Source: Asterias amurensis
Lineage: Eukaryota > Echinodermata > Asteroidea > Forcipulatida > Asteriidae
Length of the DNA: 64,000 bases
Direction of reading: 5' to 3'
Assembly: GCF_032118995.1 (NCBI RefSeq)
Contig: NC_092648.1
Coordinates: 1,441,001-1,505,000, forward strand
The translations under genes were made by a program, and so were the position numbers. The notes beneath the pieces were generated by a model. That model was not told the DNA's origin, did not search any database, and saw only the letters and a list, made by a program, of their open reading frames with translations. This document shows positions 1 to 10,270 of this stretch, in pieces (position 1 is the stretch's first letter; the number at the start of each line of letters is the position of its first letter).

Positions 1-464
1 AGCCAACACCCACACCCACACACACTAAGCTTGTATAAGACTGCAACCGTGGACCTCCTACTGTCCCTCTTTTGTTAAATAATAAATTTTTTGTTTATTT
101 TGTAGACGTTTTCCGGAACTGTGGATTCTATTGTCCTCTTTTGTTATACATGTAGGTCCCCGGTATAAATGTGAATACTCACTCCCAGCAGTAAATGTGT
201 AAACACCTGCAATCGGAGAACCTCCTATTATCCCTTTTGTGTTTGTACTCCCTTTTGGTTTTGTATTACATGCTCTCTGGAACTGGCCGGGTACCTAGCT
301 CAACTGAACAAGTCGTCATTGTCCTCGCTTGTTTAAGGTTCAGGGTTTGAATGTGTTTACAAAAATTACCCAACGTACCAACACAAGAGTCCCATAATGG
401 ATTAAAACTTTTTACAATCAATGTCAACAACAACTGTGCACGATTACTTCACTGTTTATTGCAG
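1..464 (+). other. Intron of the leftmost GPCR (partial)
   Basis: This is the 3' part of the intron before the GPCR exon at 465. It ends in a good acceptor (tttattgcag). It holds C/A-rich 'cacaccc' runs near position 10 and a 'gtgtaaacacctgcaa' block near 197. The same block occurs, inverted, in the intron of the GPCR at 37.4-39.2 kb, so the two introns look paralogous. Exon 1 of this gene must lie before position 1. Confidence 0.7.
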
Positions 465-826
465 CCACTTCAGGTTTAAATCCAAGCGACCAGCGTGAGA
501 TGTGGCAGCTCCGAGCCTCCCAAACCCTGGTGAAGACACTCCTGGCCTGCGTCATCACATTCGGTGTATGCTGGACTCCAAGTCATATCTGGTTCCTGCT
601 CTTCAACTTCAGCGTTCCATTGGCTCCAGGTCGCCCTTTCCACCTTCTGACTATCATCTTAGCCGTTGGTAATTCCTGTGTGAATCCAGTCATTTACACA
701 ATGACCAACAAGCCGTTCCGTAAAGGGATCAGGGAGCTGTTTTGTAAGCAGCGGGATTCGAACCAGGTGACTAACGGTACTGTTGCCACCGGTACTGTGT
801 CTGAGACCATCTCCACGGCCCAATAG
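465..826 (+). CDS. Rhodopsin-family GPCR, last exon only (TM6-TM7 and tail)
   Basis: This is the 3' exon of a class A G-protein-coupled receptor, a plasma-membrane heptahelical receptor whose ligand I cannot name. It starts after the acceptor 'gcag' in phase 1; the three paralogues join exon 2 in the same phase at the corresponding place. The translation begins ATSGLNPSDQREMWQLRAS, then TM6 with the FGVCWTPS motif (CWxP), then TM7 with the NPVIY motif, and a short cytoplasmic tail with 'FRKGIRELFCKQR' ending ...SETISTAQ. About 120 residues are in the window; TM1-TM5 should be on an exon before position 1. The exon is nearly identical to the one at 4210-4568. It opens with the same ATSGLN residues as the exon at 37377-37741, which suggests those two are closest kin. 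Family level is secure; ligand class (peptide or chemosensory) is unknown. Confidence 0.9.
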
Positions 827-1475
827 AGATATACTTTGATGCAATGAATCCTCAGCAGAAACAATGTATGTAACATTTTTGTTTTACAACGAAAGCACTT
901 CGTACCAGACAAGTCTTGGAAATCAATTAACATCAATCTACTCCCAGGTGATTTGGTCAAAACTTTGCAGACAATACAGAAGCCTTGGAATTTCTTATGT
1001 TGCTAGTCCACGATCTTATGTTGTTAGTTCACAATCTTATGTTGGTAGTTCTTATGTTGTAAGTTCACAATATTCCAATGAGACAACATTCTAAGAATTC
1101 ATTGCCATTCTTTCACAATTGAAGTTCTTAAATTGTTATAGTAAGTTTAAAACAGTCTGATGTGATGTACATACTTGACAACCTGCACCTTTGTAATAGT
1201 ATGTGAAGAGACAATACTTAAAAAATCATGCTAAATGCTGCACACAAACCAAATAAACTCCTTCAGCGACCGATTGAGCTAAAATATTCACAGGTTTGTT
1301 TGAGACACACCAAGTGTGAAGACTAGTATGACAATTACCAATAGTGTCCAGTGTCTAAAAACAGTCTAATGTGATGTATAACCTGCACCTTTGTGTACAT
1401 GTGAAGTGACAATATTTTTAAAATCTTGCTAAATGTGGCACACAAACCAAATAAACTCATTTAGCACTGTAAAGA
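827..1475 (+). other. 3' UTR of leftmost GPCR with two AATAAA signals
   Basis: Downstream of the stop is a stretch closely similar to the 3' flank of the next receptor, beginning 'aatcctcagcagaaac' in both. A short tandem repeat based on 'cttatgttgttagttcac' lies at about 997-1070. A ~110 bp segment containing 'cctgcacctttgt' and an AATAAA signal occurs twice (about 1150-1260 and 1360-1460), with signals at 1252-1257 and 1450-1455. Between the copies, 1262-1357 is the right end of a TTAA-family MITE. Transcript ends are inferred. Confidence 0.5.
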
Positions 1476-3075
1476 AATGTGAAACACAGCTTTAATCTCA
1501 CAGTATCATAATTACAGAACACCAATTAATGTCATACACATGGGCGACATTCCTTTTCAGACAAAGTAAAAGAAACAATCAGAAAGTTTCTTGGAACATT
1601 TTAGGGAATTTCACTGCAGGCAAGAAGCTAAATTGCGTTGTGTGCTTCACACTTCCTGCACACTTCCTGTTAATAAATAACCGAGCATATTTCAGCAACA
1701 AATAAAGTTGATAGCTTTAGAGTTTTTTCAGGCGTTGGAGTAACTACTAGTTTATGTTTCCTTCATCTGATTTCTAAAAAAAATGTCCCTGCTCTTCATT
1801 CTTAGGGTATTGATGTATTGATGGGCCCGTGTTCTCCCTTAATAAAAAATGTTCCGCCGGCCAAATGCTAGTTAAAGCATTTTGACCAGACAAAACAAAG
1901 AAGAAAGTGAATCAAAAGATCAGCTGAAAAATTACAAGTTAAGTTGTCTCACTGGCTAGACACTATCAGACTTGCGTGGTGAATCTGCTGAATGTCGTCA
2001 TTCAATTATTTATTTTAATTTAACGATTTTGTTTAATACATATTGTATTTGCCAGTTTTCCTGATTCTGTTTACTTGTTGTAGTATATTATGTATTTTTG
2101 TGAACGTTATTATCTTGTATCTTGGCCGTATAAATAATAATAATAAATAATAATAACAACATGCACTAAGAGAATCGAGACAAAATATAAGGGATAAGGG
2201 ACATTTTACATTTTGTGTCATAGTTTTCAGAAGAATTAATAAGTGACAAAAATAACAGCAGAACAAGCTATGAGATGAGCCCCCTTTCAGACAGAAAAAT
2301 CTCTGTAAGATATAAGATTGTATACTTTCTTCCATTGGGCAGTGTACAAATCCTTCCTGCAGGAAGTCAAAGCTCTGTGGCTCCTCTGTAAACATTTTGA
2401 TATCACAGGTTTATGGCAAACCACTCAAGAACCAAGAATAAATAGGTGGGACCAATTTCATAGAGCCGCTTTGTCACAAAAAGTAGCTAAGCACAACAAA
2501 ATTATTATTTGGGTTTCCAGAAATAGGCTACCTGCAGAAATGCCAGTCCACATGTCCAATTTATGACTGGTATCCTGAAATTTGTTTGAAAATATTTTCT
2601 GCTTAAGCACCACTGTCCAATTTGTCCATAGAAATGAATTCAAATGTATGTCATGAAAATACATTGGCACCTCTTTTCCACAGAGTAAACTTGATTATTT
2701 TAGGGCATTTCTTGGCAGGCGAAAAGCTAAGTGTGTTTATACAATACACTTAAAATGTAATTGCAATTTCAGAGGAAACTCAAGATTTTAAACGAAGGCA
2801 ACCTTGTTATGTACCTGCTTTAGAGAATTGTTCTTCACACGCCTCTTACTGCTCTCTTCTCTTATTGTACCTCGATTTTAGATCAAGATATAAAGTCAGT
2901 CGATTCCAAACCATTATATCATAGACTCGACCAAGTGTAGCCGGTAGCACCACGGGTATTCCAACTCAATGGTTATACAAAACTTCATCTTGATCTTTTA
3001 AAACTGACTCATGACAAAAGTGAGTTTAAATAGAGCATCAAAAGGTATCAGTAACTACGTGTAGACATCTTTATC
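1476..3075. other. Intergenic: repeat pieces and 5' flank of GPCR
   Basis: No coding signal is seen. About 2405-2600 holds fragments of a dispersed repeat recognisable by 'agctaagcac', 'gctgcttaagcag' and 'gactggtatcctg', which recurs near 7905, 14540, 17300 and 45540. A 'taataataa' microsatellite lies at about 2133-2157. The last 200 bases before 3076 should contain the promoter and 5' UTR of the next receptor; no clear TATA box stands out. Confidence 0.4.
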
Positions 3076-3781
3076 ATGGAGCAGCTTAACCTCTCTGAAG
3101 CACCAAACACTATAGAGGAAACACCGGCTGATGGAGAAACAACACTGGGAGATGGCGATGGTTTCGGCAAATTCGTTATAGCTCTATACTGCATGATCAG
3201 CGTGGTTGGTATCACTGGTAACTTCCTGGTTGCCATTGTACTCCTCCGTGTGCCGTCCCTGCGGTCTAATACCAGTGATTTCTTAGTGCATCTCTCCATT
3301 GTAGATTTCATGGTTTGTGTTCTGGTCATCCCATATTTCCTAGCACCAAAGCCTGACCCTACTACGAATACTGGGTTCTTCGCTGAGGTGTGGTGTAAAC
3401 TTTTCAAGTCGGAGTTCCCGTTTTGGTTCTTCATATTGACGTCAGTGTTGAGTTTGACCGCGGTCAATTTGGAGCGCTATGTAGCCATCGTCCACCCACA
3501 CAAATATAAGACTATTTTCGTGAAACAGAACAAGTACATCATGATTGCTGCCTGTTGGGTTTTGGCCGCAGTTTCACAGTCTTTCTCCTTCTTTACGTAT
3601 GAAGAAGATGCAGTAGTTGGCTGTCATTTCAAAGGCTGGTCCAACAGAGGCGCCCAAGTGGCTTTTGGCTTGTACAGTTTCATATTCAACTTCTTTGCTC
3701 CTTTCATTGTGATGTTTTTTGCACAACTAAAAGTTATCTTGATGCTGAACACACAAGTGAAGATGTTAACTGCTCGAGCAG
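3076..3781 (+). CDS. Rhodopsin-family GPCR A, exon 1 (TM1-TM5)
   Basis: First exon of a complete 354-residue class A receptor. The start MEQLNLS at 3076 matches the start of the paralogue at 39207. A short acidic N-terminus (~30 residues, NLS sequon at residues 5-7) precedes TM1 with the GN pair at 48-49. TM2 carries the conserved D77, C107 and C183 are the expected TM3-ECL2 disulfide pair, and ERY at 133-135 is the DRY-equivalent G-protein motif. TM4 has W161 and TM5 has P209. The exon ends ...LTARA plus one base at the donor 'gttagt' (phase 1), in the third intracellular loop. It most resembles small-ligand or peptide class A receptors that form lineage-specific tandem expansions in echinoderms; the ligand cannot be read from sequence. 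Confidence 0.9.
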
Positions 3782-4209
3782 GTTAGTTATTAATGAATGT
3801 GTATCGTTACAAAAACAATGACGGATGCTTTGGGTCTTATCTGCAATAATCTCATCAGGTTCCCTGTTGTACTGCTTTAGTTTGAAATAAAATAGGCCGC
3901 TCAAAATATTAGAGAAAGGGGTATGGCTTAAATTGCTCATGAACTCGAATATGCTCACTAAAAGAGACAAACAAATGCAAACAAAGCCAAACGCATCAAC
4001 CCAGAACCAGGATCTTCAAACAAATTAAAAACTTGACAAAAATGCACGGTCAACGAATCAGCCAATAACAACATTTTTAACCCTAAAAATATTAACGTGG
4101 AACCATTGGTGAAGACTGTCATATCCAGAAGCCGTTGAAGAATTTTTTGGGAGCTTCGCTCACTAATTTGAAATATGTTTATTTAGGAAATTTTCATCAC
4201 ATTTTTCAG

Positions 4210-4568
4210 CCTCGATGGGTATCAATCCAAGCGACCAGCGTGAGATGTGGCAGCTCCGAGCCTCCCAAACCCTGGTGAAGACACTCCTGGCCTGTGTCAT
4301 CACATTCGGTGTGTGCTGGACTCCAAACCGAGTCTGGTTCCTGCTCTTCAACTTCGGCGTTCCAATGACTATAGGTGGCCCTTTCCATCTGCTCACTGTC
4401 ATCTTAGCGGTTGGTAATTCCTGCGTGAATCCAGTCATTTACACAATGACCAATAAGCCGTTCCGTAAAGGGATCAGGGAGCTGTTTTGTAAGCAGCGGG
4501 ATTCAAACCAGGTGGCTAACAGTGTGGCCACCGACACTGTGTCTGAGACCATCTCTACGGCCCAATAG
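4210..4568 (+). CDS. Rhodopsin-family GPCR A, exon 2 (TM6-TM7 and tail)
   Basis: Second exon of the receptor starting at 3076, after a 428 bp intron. The acceptor is 'atttttcag' and the split codon restores an alanine. TM6 contains CWTP at 271-274 and TM7 contains NPVIY at 309-313. A helix-8-like basic stretch (NKPFRKGIRELFCKQR, with a Cys that could be palmitoylated) and a Ser/Thr-rich tail follow, ending SETISTAQ. Exon 1 (706 nt) and exon 2 (359 nt) join to 1065 nt, an intact frame with all hallmark motifs, so the gene looks functional. Exon 2 is better conserved among the four copies than the N-terminus. Confidence 0.9.
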
Positions 4569-5345
4569 AGAAATAGTTTGATGCAATGAATCCTCAGCAG
4601 AAACAATGTATGTAACATTTTTGTTTTACAAAGAAAGCACATCGTACCAGACAACTCTGGGAAATCCCAGGGGATTTGGTGAAAACTGTCAGACAATACA
4701 GAAACCTTGGACAATCTTATGTTGTTAGTTCACAATCTTATGTTGTTACATGTAGTTCTTAAATTGTTAGTTCACAGTATTCGGATGCGACAACATTCTA
4801 AGATTCCATTGCCATTTGTTCACTATTACAGTTCTTAAATTGTTAGCTTTTAAAAAGGCAGTGGACACGATTGGTAATTACTCAAAATAATTGTTATCAT
4901 AAAACCTTTCTTGATCACGAGTAATGGGGAGAGGTTGATAGTATAAAACGTGAGAAACAGCTCCCTCTGACGTGGCGTAGTTTTCGAGAAAAAAAGTAAT
5001 TTTCCATGAATTTGATTTTGAGACCTCAGATTTAGAATTTGAGGTCTCGTAATCAAGCATCTGAAAGCACACAACTTTGTGTGACCATGGTGCGACAAGG
5101 GTGTTTTTTCTTTCATTAATATCTCGCAACTTCAGCGACCGATTGAGCTAAAATATTCACAGGTTTGTTTGAGACACACCAAGTGTGAAGACTAGTATGA
5201 CAATTACCAATAGTGTCCAGTGTCTAAAAACAGTCTAATGTGATGTATAACCTGCACCTTTGTGTACATGTGAAGTGACAATATTTTTAAAATCTTGCTA
5301 AATGTGGCACACAAACCAAATAAACTCATTTAGCACTGTAAAGAA
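4569..5345 (+). other. 3' UTR region of GPCR A, with MITE and AATAAA
   Basis: The flank parallels that of the gene ending at 826. It has the same 'aatcctcagcagaaac' start, the same 'cttatgttgttagttc' short repeats (about 4712-4760), and the same 'cctgcacctttgtgtacatg' block with AATAAA at 5319-5324. Here a fuller MITE (4856-5225) is present, of which the other gene keeps only the right end. The 3' end is inferred from the AATAAA. Confidence 0.45.
4856..5225 (+). mobile_element. MITE, TTAA family 1 (AGGCAGTGGACAC ends)
   Basis: About 370 bp with terminal inverted repeats: 'aggcagtggacac...ggtaattac' on the left and 'caattaccaatagtgtcca' on the right. The interior includes 'ctcaaaataattgtta', 'atggggagaggttgatag' and a 'gaggtctcg' block that can pair with itself. 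The same element recurs at 26705, 31015, 48520, 50555, 56580 and 61445. No coding capacity. It lies inside the 3' flank of GPCR A. Confidence 0.75.
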
Positions 5346-5668
5346 ATGTGAAACACAGCTTTAATCTCAAAGTAGCATGATTACAGAACACCAGTTAATT
5401 TCATACACGAAGGTGACATTCCTTTTCAGACAAAATGAAAGGAACAATCAGACAATCAGAAAGTGTCTTGGAATTTTTTTAAGGGTATTTCACTGCAAGC
5501 AAGAAACTAATTTGCGCTGAAGGCCTTATGCTTCGGATTCCTGCATTAAACTGTAAACCTTTTAAAAAATAACCTCTGATTTCTGCACAATTAAAGTTGA
5601 CATGTCTAGAGTTTTTCAAATGGTGGAGTAACTACTAGTTTTAGTTTCCCTCATATAAGATTTCTTAA

Positions 5669-6050
5669 AGGAACACGTTGCCTTGGATCGGACGAGTTGG
5701 TCAAAACAAAAGCATTTGTAACCGTTTTTTATAAAATGCATATGGTTGGAAAGATGTTTTAAAAGTAGAATACAATGATCCACACAAGTTTGCCTCGAAA
5801 TTGCGTGGTTTTCCTTCTACTGTGCGAACTAACATGGTCGGCCATTTATGGGAGTCAAAATTTTGACCCCCATAAATGGCCGACGTGTTAGTCGACAAGG
5901 TAAAAGGAAAACCACGCAATTTCGAGGCATGTTTGTGTGGATCATTGTATTCTACTTTTACAACATCTTTCTACCCATATGCATTTTATAAAAAACGGTT
6001 ACAAACGCTTTTCAAAGACCAACTCGACCGATCCAAGGCAACGTGTTCCT
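5669..6050. mobile_element. Hairpin MITE, TTAA family 2, copy 1
   Basis: This 382 bp element is a near-complete inverted repeat: the left half starts AGGAACACGTTGCCTTGGAT and the right half ends in its complement. The fold centres on 'ggagtcaaaattttgaccc' near 5860. It is flanked by TTAA on both sides (5665-5668 and 6051-6054), as expected for piggyBac-type insertion. Short ORFs here on both strands are by-products of the palindrome. Other copies are at 9881, 27504 and 55549. Confidence 0.85.
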
Positions 6051-6239
6051 TTAAACAGTGTTCTTGCTCTTCATTCTTAGGGTATCCGTGTTCTCCCTTA
6101 ACAAAAATTGGTCCGCTGGCCAAATGCTAGTTAAAACAATTTGACCATACAAAATTCTCTCCCAGTGGTCCAGCTAGCCTAGTTCAGTGTTGAAAAACAT
6201 CTCTATTTGATATGAGATACATGTATGAACCAGTATAAA

Positions 6240-6440
6240 CCAGGCAGACTAAAGCTTGGTTCATGTTGTTCTTCCAGCGAATACGAATGCGATACGAATG
6301 TTGGTGTCACATCGCAACAAATAATTTGCAGCAGTTGAGCTGTGGTAAACTTTTGCAGAACATTCGCTGCGAAAACAGAGTTGTGCATCAAATTCACGCT
6401 AAATTTGCTTCGCATTATAATCCCCAGGAAGTATGAACCA
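6240..6440. mobile_element. MITE-like repeat ('gcaacaaat' family), copy 1
   Basis: The ends pair loosely: 'agcttggttcatgttg' on the left and 'gaagtatgaaccaggct' on the right. The middle reads 'gtcacatcgcaacaaat...ttcgctgcgaaaacagag'. A diverged copy lies at about 32465-32640 with the same order of blocks. No coding capacity. Confidence 0.5.
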
Positions 6441-9400
6441 GGCTTACAGTTGGTGTACATGTAATGGGTTAACAAGCTGATATTTAACTTTGATTGTGCC
6501 ATTAAAAAGAGGAAACTGCCTTTACACGAAAATATGCCACTAGTGCATCTAAAAGGAATTAAGAAGAAAAGGGAATCAAAAGATCAGCTGAAAAATTACG
6601 AGCTTTGGGCAAACTCTGTATAGAATATGGGGAACAGGGATTATCATGGTTAGAAGTACATACAATGTAGGTGCATGTTGCAGGACGATGAAACTTTACA
6701 AAGTTCTTTCAGCACGATTCAAACCTGACTCTGGTAAACTTTTGTTTGCATTTATGAAAATTAATTTGACAACCAAGCAGCTCTTTCCCATCATGTTTTC
6801 TAAACTAGAAATTACTAAATTCCCAGATGCTGTCTCTTTCCTTTACAAACAAGAAACCCCATTATCAGATCCAACATTCCAATAAGTATAAGAGAAATTT
6901 GTGAAACATTATTTGTGTCGACCTACATTTCCCTTGGAAGCTTTTTACATTTGAGTGGAGTCTGCCAAATGGAATATGTTGATGGATTCACAGACAGTAA
7001 GGCTGGAGAATTAATTGGAGTTAATCCATTCAAATGTTAGTCTGAAATTAAATTAGAAAAATACGTATCCTTTTACTTGACATGACTGTCCGTCAGAGTT
7101 GTGGGTTTTGTATAAATGACGTCACACCAGAAAGCATGAAAAAGTTGGCATTCAAATAAAACCTGAAATGTAGATCTATGGAATCGAGGTGATGAAGACA
7201 ACTTTCATGTTGTGGTTTTCGGTCATATAACTACATGTATGGTTATCAGTAACATAAACCCTCCGACTGGTTATAAAAGTGAGCCAACCTGAGGCTATTC
7301 ACCTTTTATTTCTGTTTTTTTTTTGGGGGGGAGTCATTTCACTTTCGTTCATTCATGCCTCGAAATAACCCACGACGCCCACAGTGATTGCCATAATGCC
7401 CTGTGCTTTTGCTGTGGTACCGGTGCCCTTTGGTAGTTCCAACACAAAGTTACATTTTCCTTATAAGAGATGGCTCTTATCAGAGGGACATTGCTGTGGC
7501 CCTTCAAGAAGAAAGTTTAAGGCCTGCAAGTTAACAACATGTCTTGAATAACATAGAGGCCACAGAAGCCATTGCTCTCGTCTTGATGCCCCTTCAAAAG
7601 TTCCCCGCCAACACTTACATGTAGATGTCCCAATGGAAGTGCCCTGTCATGCCTATGTATAATAAAATTGGCCTTGCCCTCTCAAACACAAAATTCCAAG
7701 CCTGCAATGAACTCAGGCCTGCAATCACAGGTAGGCCACGGAGGCCATTGGCCCATGTCTTAGCCTTGGTGCCCCTTCAAAAGTTCCTCCCAGACTTTAA
7801 GATTTTGCAATAGCTGTTCTTTGTGCGTAAAACTTGTGCGTGAGCTCAGCGTCCGTGTAGCGTTTTGCGTTATGCAAGGGGTCTGCATGTACATATATAT
7901 GTGACTGGTATCCTGCTTATTTTTTGCTTAGCAGAAAGGTGTTTTTAAGCATAAATCTCTGCTTAAGCAGCTCAATAAAATTGGGCCCATGTGAACATCG
8001 GACCATTAACAACACCCTTAGCAGTCACAAAGCCGCACCTGCCAATTCGGACACGGCTTTTGGATCATCAAAACAACAAGGCTAACAACCTTACACGATG
8101 AACTTCCCTCTCTATGTATCGAGGTGTCAGTCAGAAACATACAGTAAGCCTTCAAGCAAGGCACAAACACAAGCAACACCCTCCTCCATTCTGGATCTAC
8201 CAAGAGACCTGTCCAAACAGGTTCATCAAAAACTTGCCCTAAGATCACAACGAGACCTGGCAGTCCACGGAGACATACCCCTGAGCTATTCAAGGGCAGT
8301 CCTGTTTTGAAGCCTCCACGCTTTCTGAAGAAACGGACACTTCACAGTTCCCGTAACTTCCTGCCACAACTTGTTCAGTGCGTAATCTTAGCAGCCCATT
8401 CACTTCACTCATCTCTGATTTACACTGTCAATCTACACATTATGGTATGTATTATGCATGGTTCTTCCCCAGAGCTCTTACTGAGTCTCCACAGGGCTGA
8501 TACAGGCATACACTTGGGGACTCCCGGTAAGAAAAAAGGCAAACTTCAATTCAAGAATAGTTTTGTAAAAGGTGCTTCAAGTTATCTTTTTGAGTCTTTC
8601 AATCTAACACTCAGTGAGCAAATAAATCTAACCCACATACTTCAATTTTTCATTTTTTTTTCCTTCTTTTAAAACTTCAATCAAGCCTCATGTACCTGTT
8701 CAGGCAAAAATATCCAGAGAGGTGGCTAAAATGAGTGAGGTGGTCACTGTATGTAGCAAGATGGGCCTTGTTGGTCCAACTTGATAGAGCTACATGTAAC
8801 TAACAGCTTTGTATTTTTAGCTTACTGTGCGAGTGTTCATTTCATAGAGCTGCTAACCTGTAAGCACACAAAAGGGCAAGCTAACCTTCCAGTGCTTACT
8901 GAATGGAAATAACTATGTCATATTGCAAAAAATATATCCATTAACAAGATTTGAAAACCCTTCTCAGGTGCCAAAAGATTCGCAAAAAGCCCGTTCACAG
9001 CATCGCACATAAGGTCATACATGTATGGCAGCTCCATTTGTTATCACAAATCTAACCCTTGAAATTACTTACTGACATACATACGTTATATACCTTTTTT
9101 TTCTATTAAACCAATGTAAGACCCTCAAACAATTTCGGCTACAGCTACCATTGGCAGCAATCGGAAATAGTGTAGCATTCCCATTGAAACGCATTCACTC
9201 AAATACCTGTTCGAGCAATTTATTCTTCTATAAGTAAGCACGAACATTTGCTCACCATTAACCAGCTATGAAATTACCCCCTTGTATTCGAATGAGCAAG
9301 GAAAACACTGTCAAACAATTGACGAGTGAACAGATCATACTCAATTACCATCTCCACTGACAGACGATAACGGACCTCACTGAATCTCGCTGCGTGTTAA

Positions 9401-9876
9401 CCTGGATATTGACTTTCGGGAGATTTCACCCAGAAAAATCCTCCCCCAAATCCCTCTCAAATAATGTTTTTGATCGTGGTTGATGGTCCATGAAATTGCA
9501 TCAGATCCCCCCAGGGGTCGAGTTACAATACCTCTTGCTAGGCGCATCTCACAATGCATTAAATACTCAAAGCGTCTTTATATATTGGTGATGTTCGCGT
9601 TGCTGACCAACTGTGTCCCTTTGGATGGATTGTTTCTTTGGAGGAGAGATGTGATGGGTTTAGTTTCACATCTGTGGAAGTGATTGTTTTGTCTTGGGGC
9701 GATGTGTACAAGGCAGAGGAAAGATGCAATATATTTGGGGCATTTTCTTAGAGTATACATGGTTTCAAAGTGCAGAAAAGCCATGCTGTAATACTTCATT
9801 ACAATAAGTACATTATGTACGTAGGTGTTCATTGTATAGATATTGTTACAGTACGCCCCAATTTCCTTTCTTCAGT
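6441..9876. other. Intergenic, repeat remnants
   Basis: I see no supportable gene. About 7380-7810 holds two diverged pieces of a dispersed repeat containing 'cttgatgccccttcaaaagt', also seen near 28670, 36060 and 54410. About 7905-7995 is the 'gctgcttaagcag' repeat. ORFs at 8018-8310 on both strands have no family signature. A T8G7 run lies at about 7317-7332. Confidence 0.35.
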
Positions 9877-9880
9877 TTAA

Positions 9881-10266
9881 AGGAACACGTTGCCTTGGAT
9901 CGGTCGAGTTGGTCTATGAAAAGCGTTCTGTAACCGTTTGTTATAAAATGCATATGGTTAGAAAGATATTGTAAAAGTAGAATACAATGATCTACACACA
10001 AATATGCCTCGAAATTGCGTGGATTTCTTTTAACCTCGTCGACTAACACGTTCGGCCATTTATGGGAGTCAAAATTTTGACTCCCATAAATGGCCGACCG
10101 TGATAGTTTGTGACGTAAAAAGGAAAACCGTGCAATTTTGAGTGATACTTGTGTGGATCAGTATATTTTACTTTTAAAACATCTTTCTAACCATATGCAT
10201 TTCATAACAAATGGTTTCAAACGCTTTTAATAGACCAACTCGACCGATCCAAGGCAACGTGTTCCT
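9881..10266. mobile_element. Hairpin MITE, TTAA family 2, copy 2
   Basis: 386 bp with AGGAACACG / CGTGTTCCT ends, TTAA at 9877-9880 and 10267-10270, and the central palindrome 'ggagtcaaaattttgactcc' near 10065. The two arms differ at scattered positions, so this copy is not brand new. Confidence 0.85.
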
Positions 10267-10270
10267 TTAA

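Noticed and set aside
5701..6130. ORFs on both strands with 'GSLYSTF' and 'YPYAFYKK' peptides, repeated near 27243-27946 and 55654-55842
   Set aside because: They lie inside the TTAA hairpin MITE copies; the peptides recur only because the element does.
8018..8310. Overlapping ORFs on both strands considered as a gene or a SEL1L membrane-anchor exon
   Set aside because: The hydrophobic stretch lacks the charge pattern and flanking residues of the SEL1L tail, and neither strand shows a domain.
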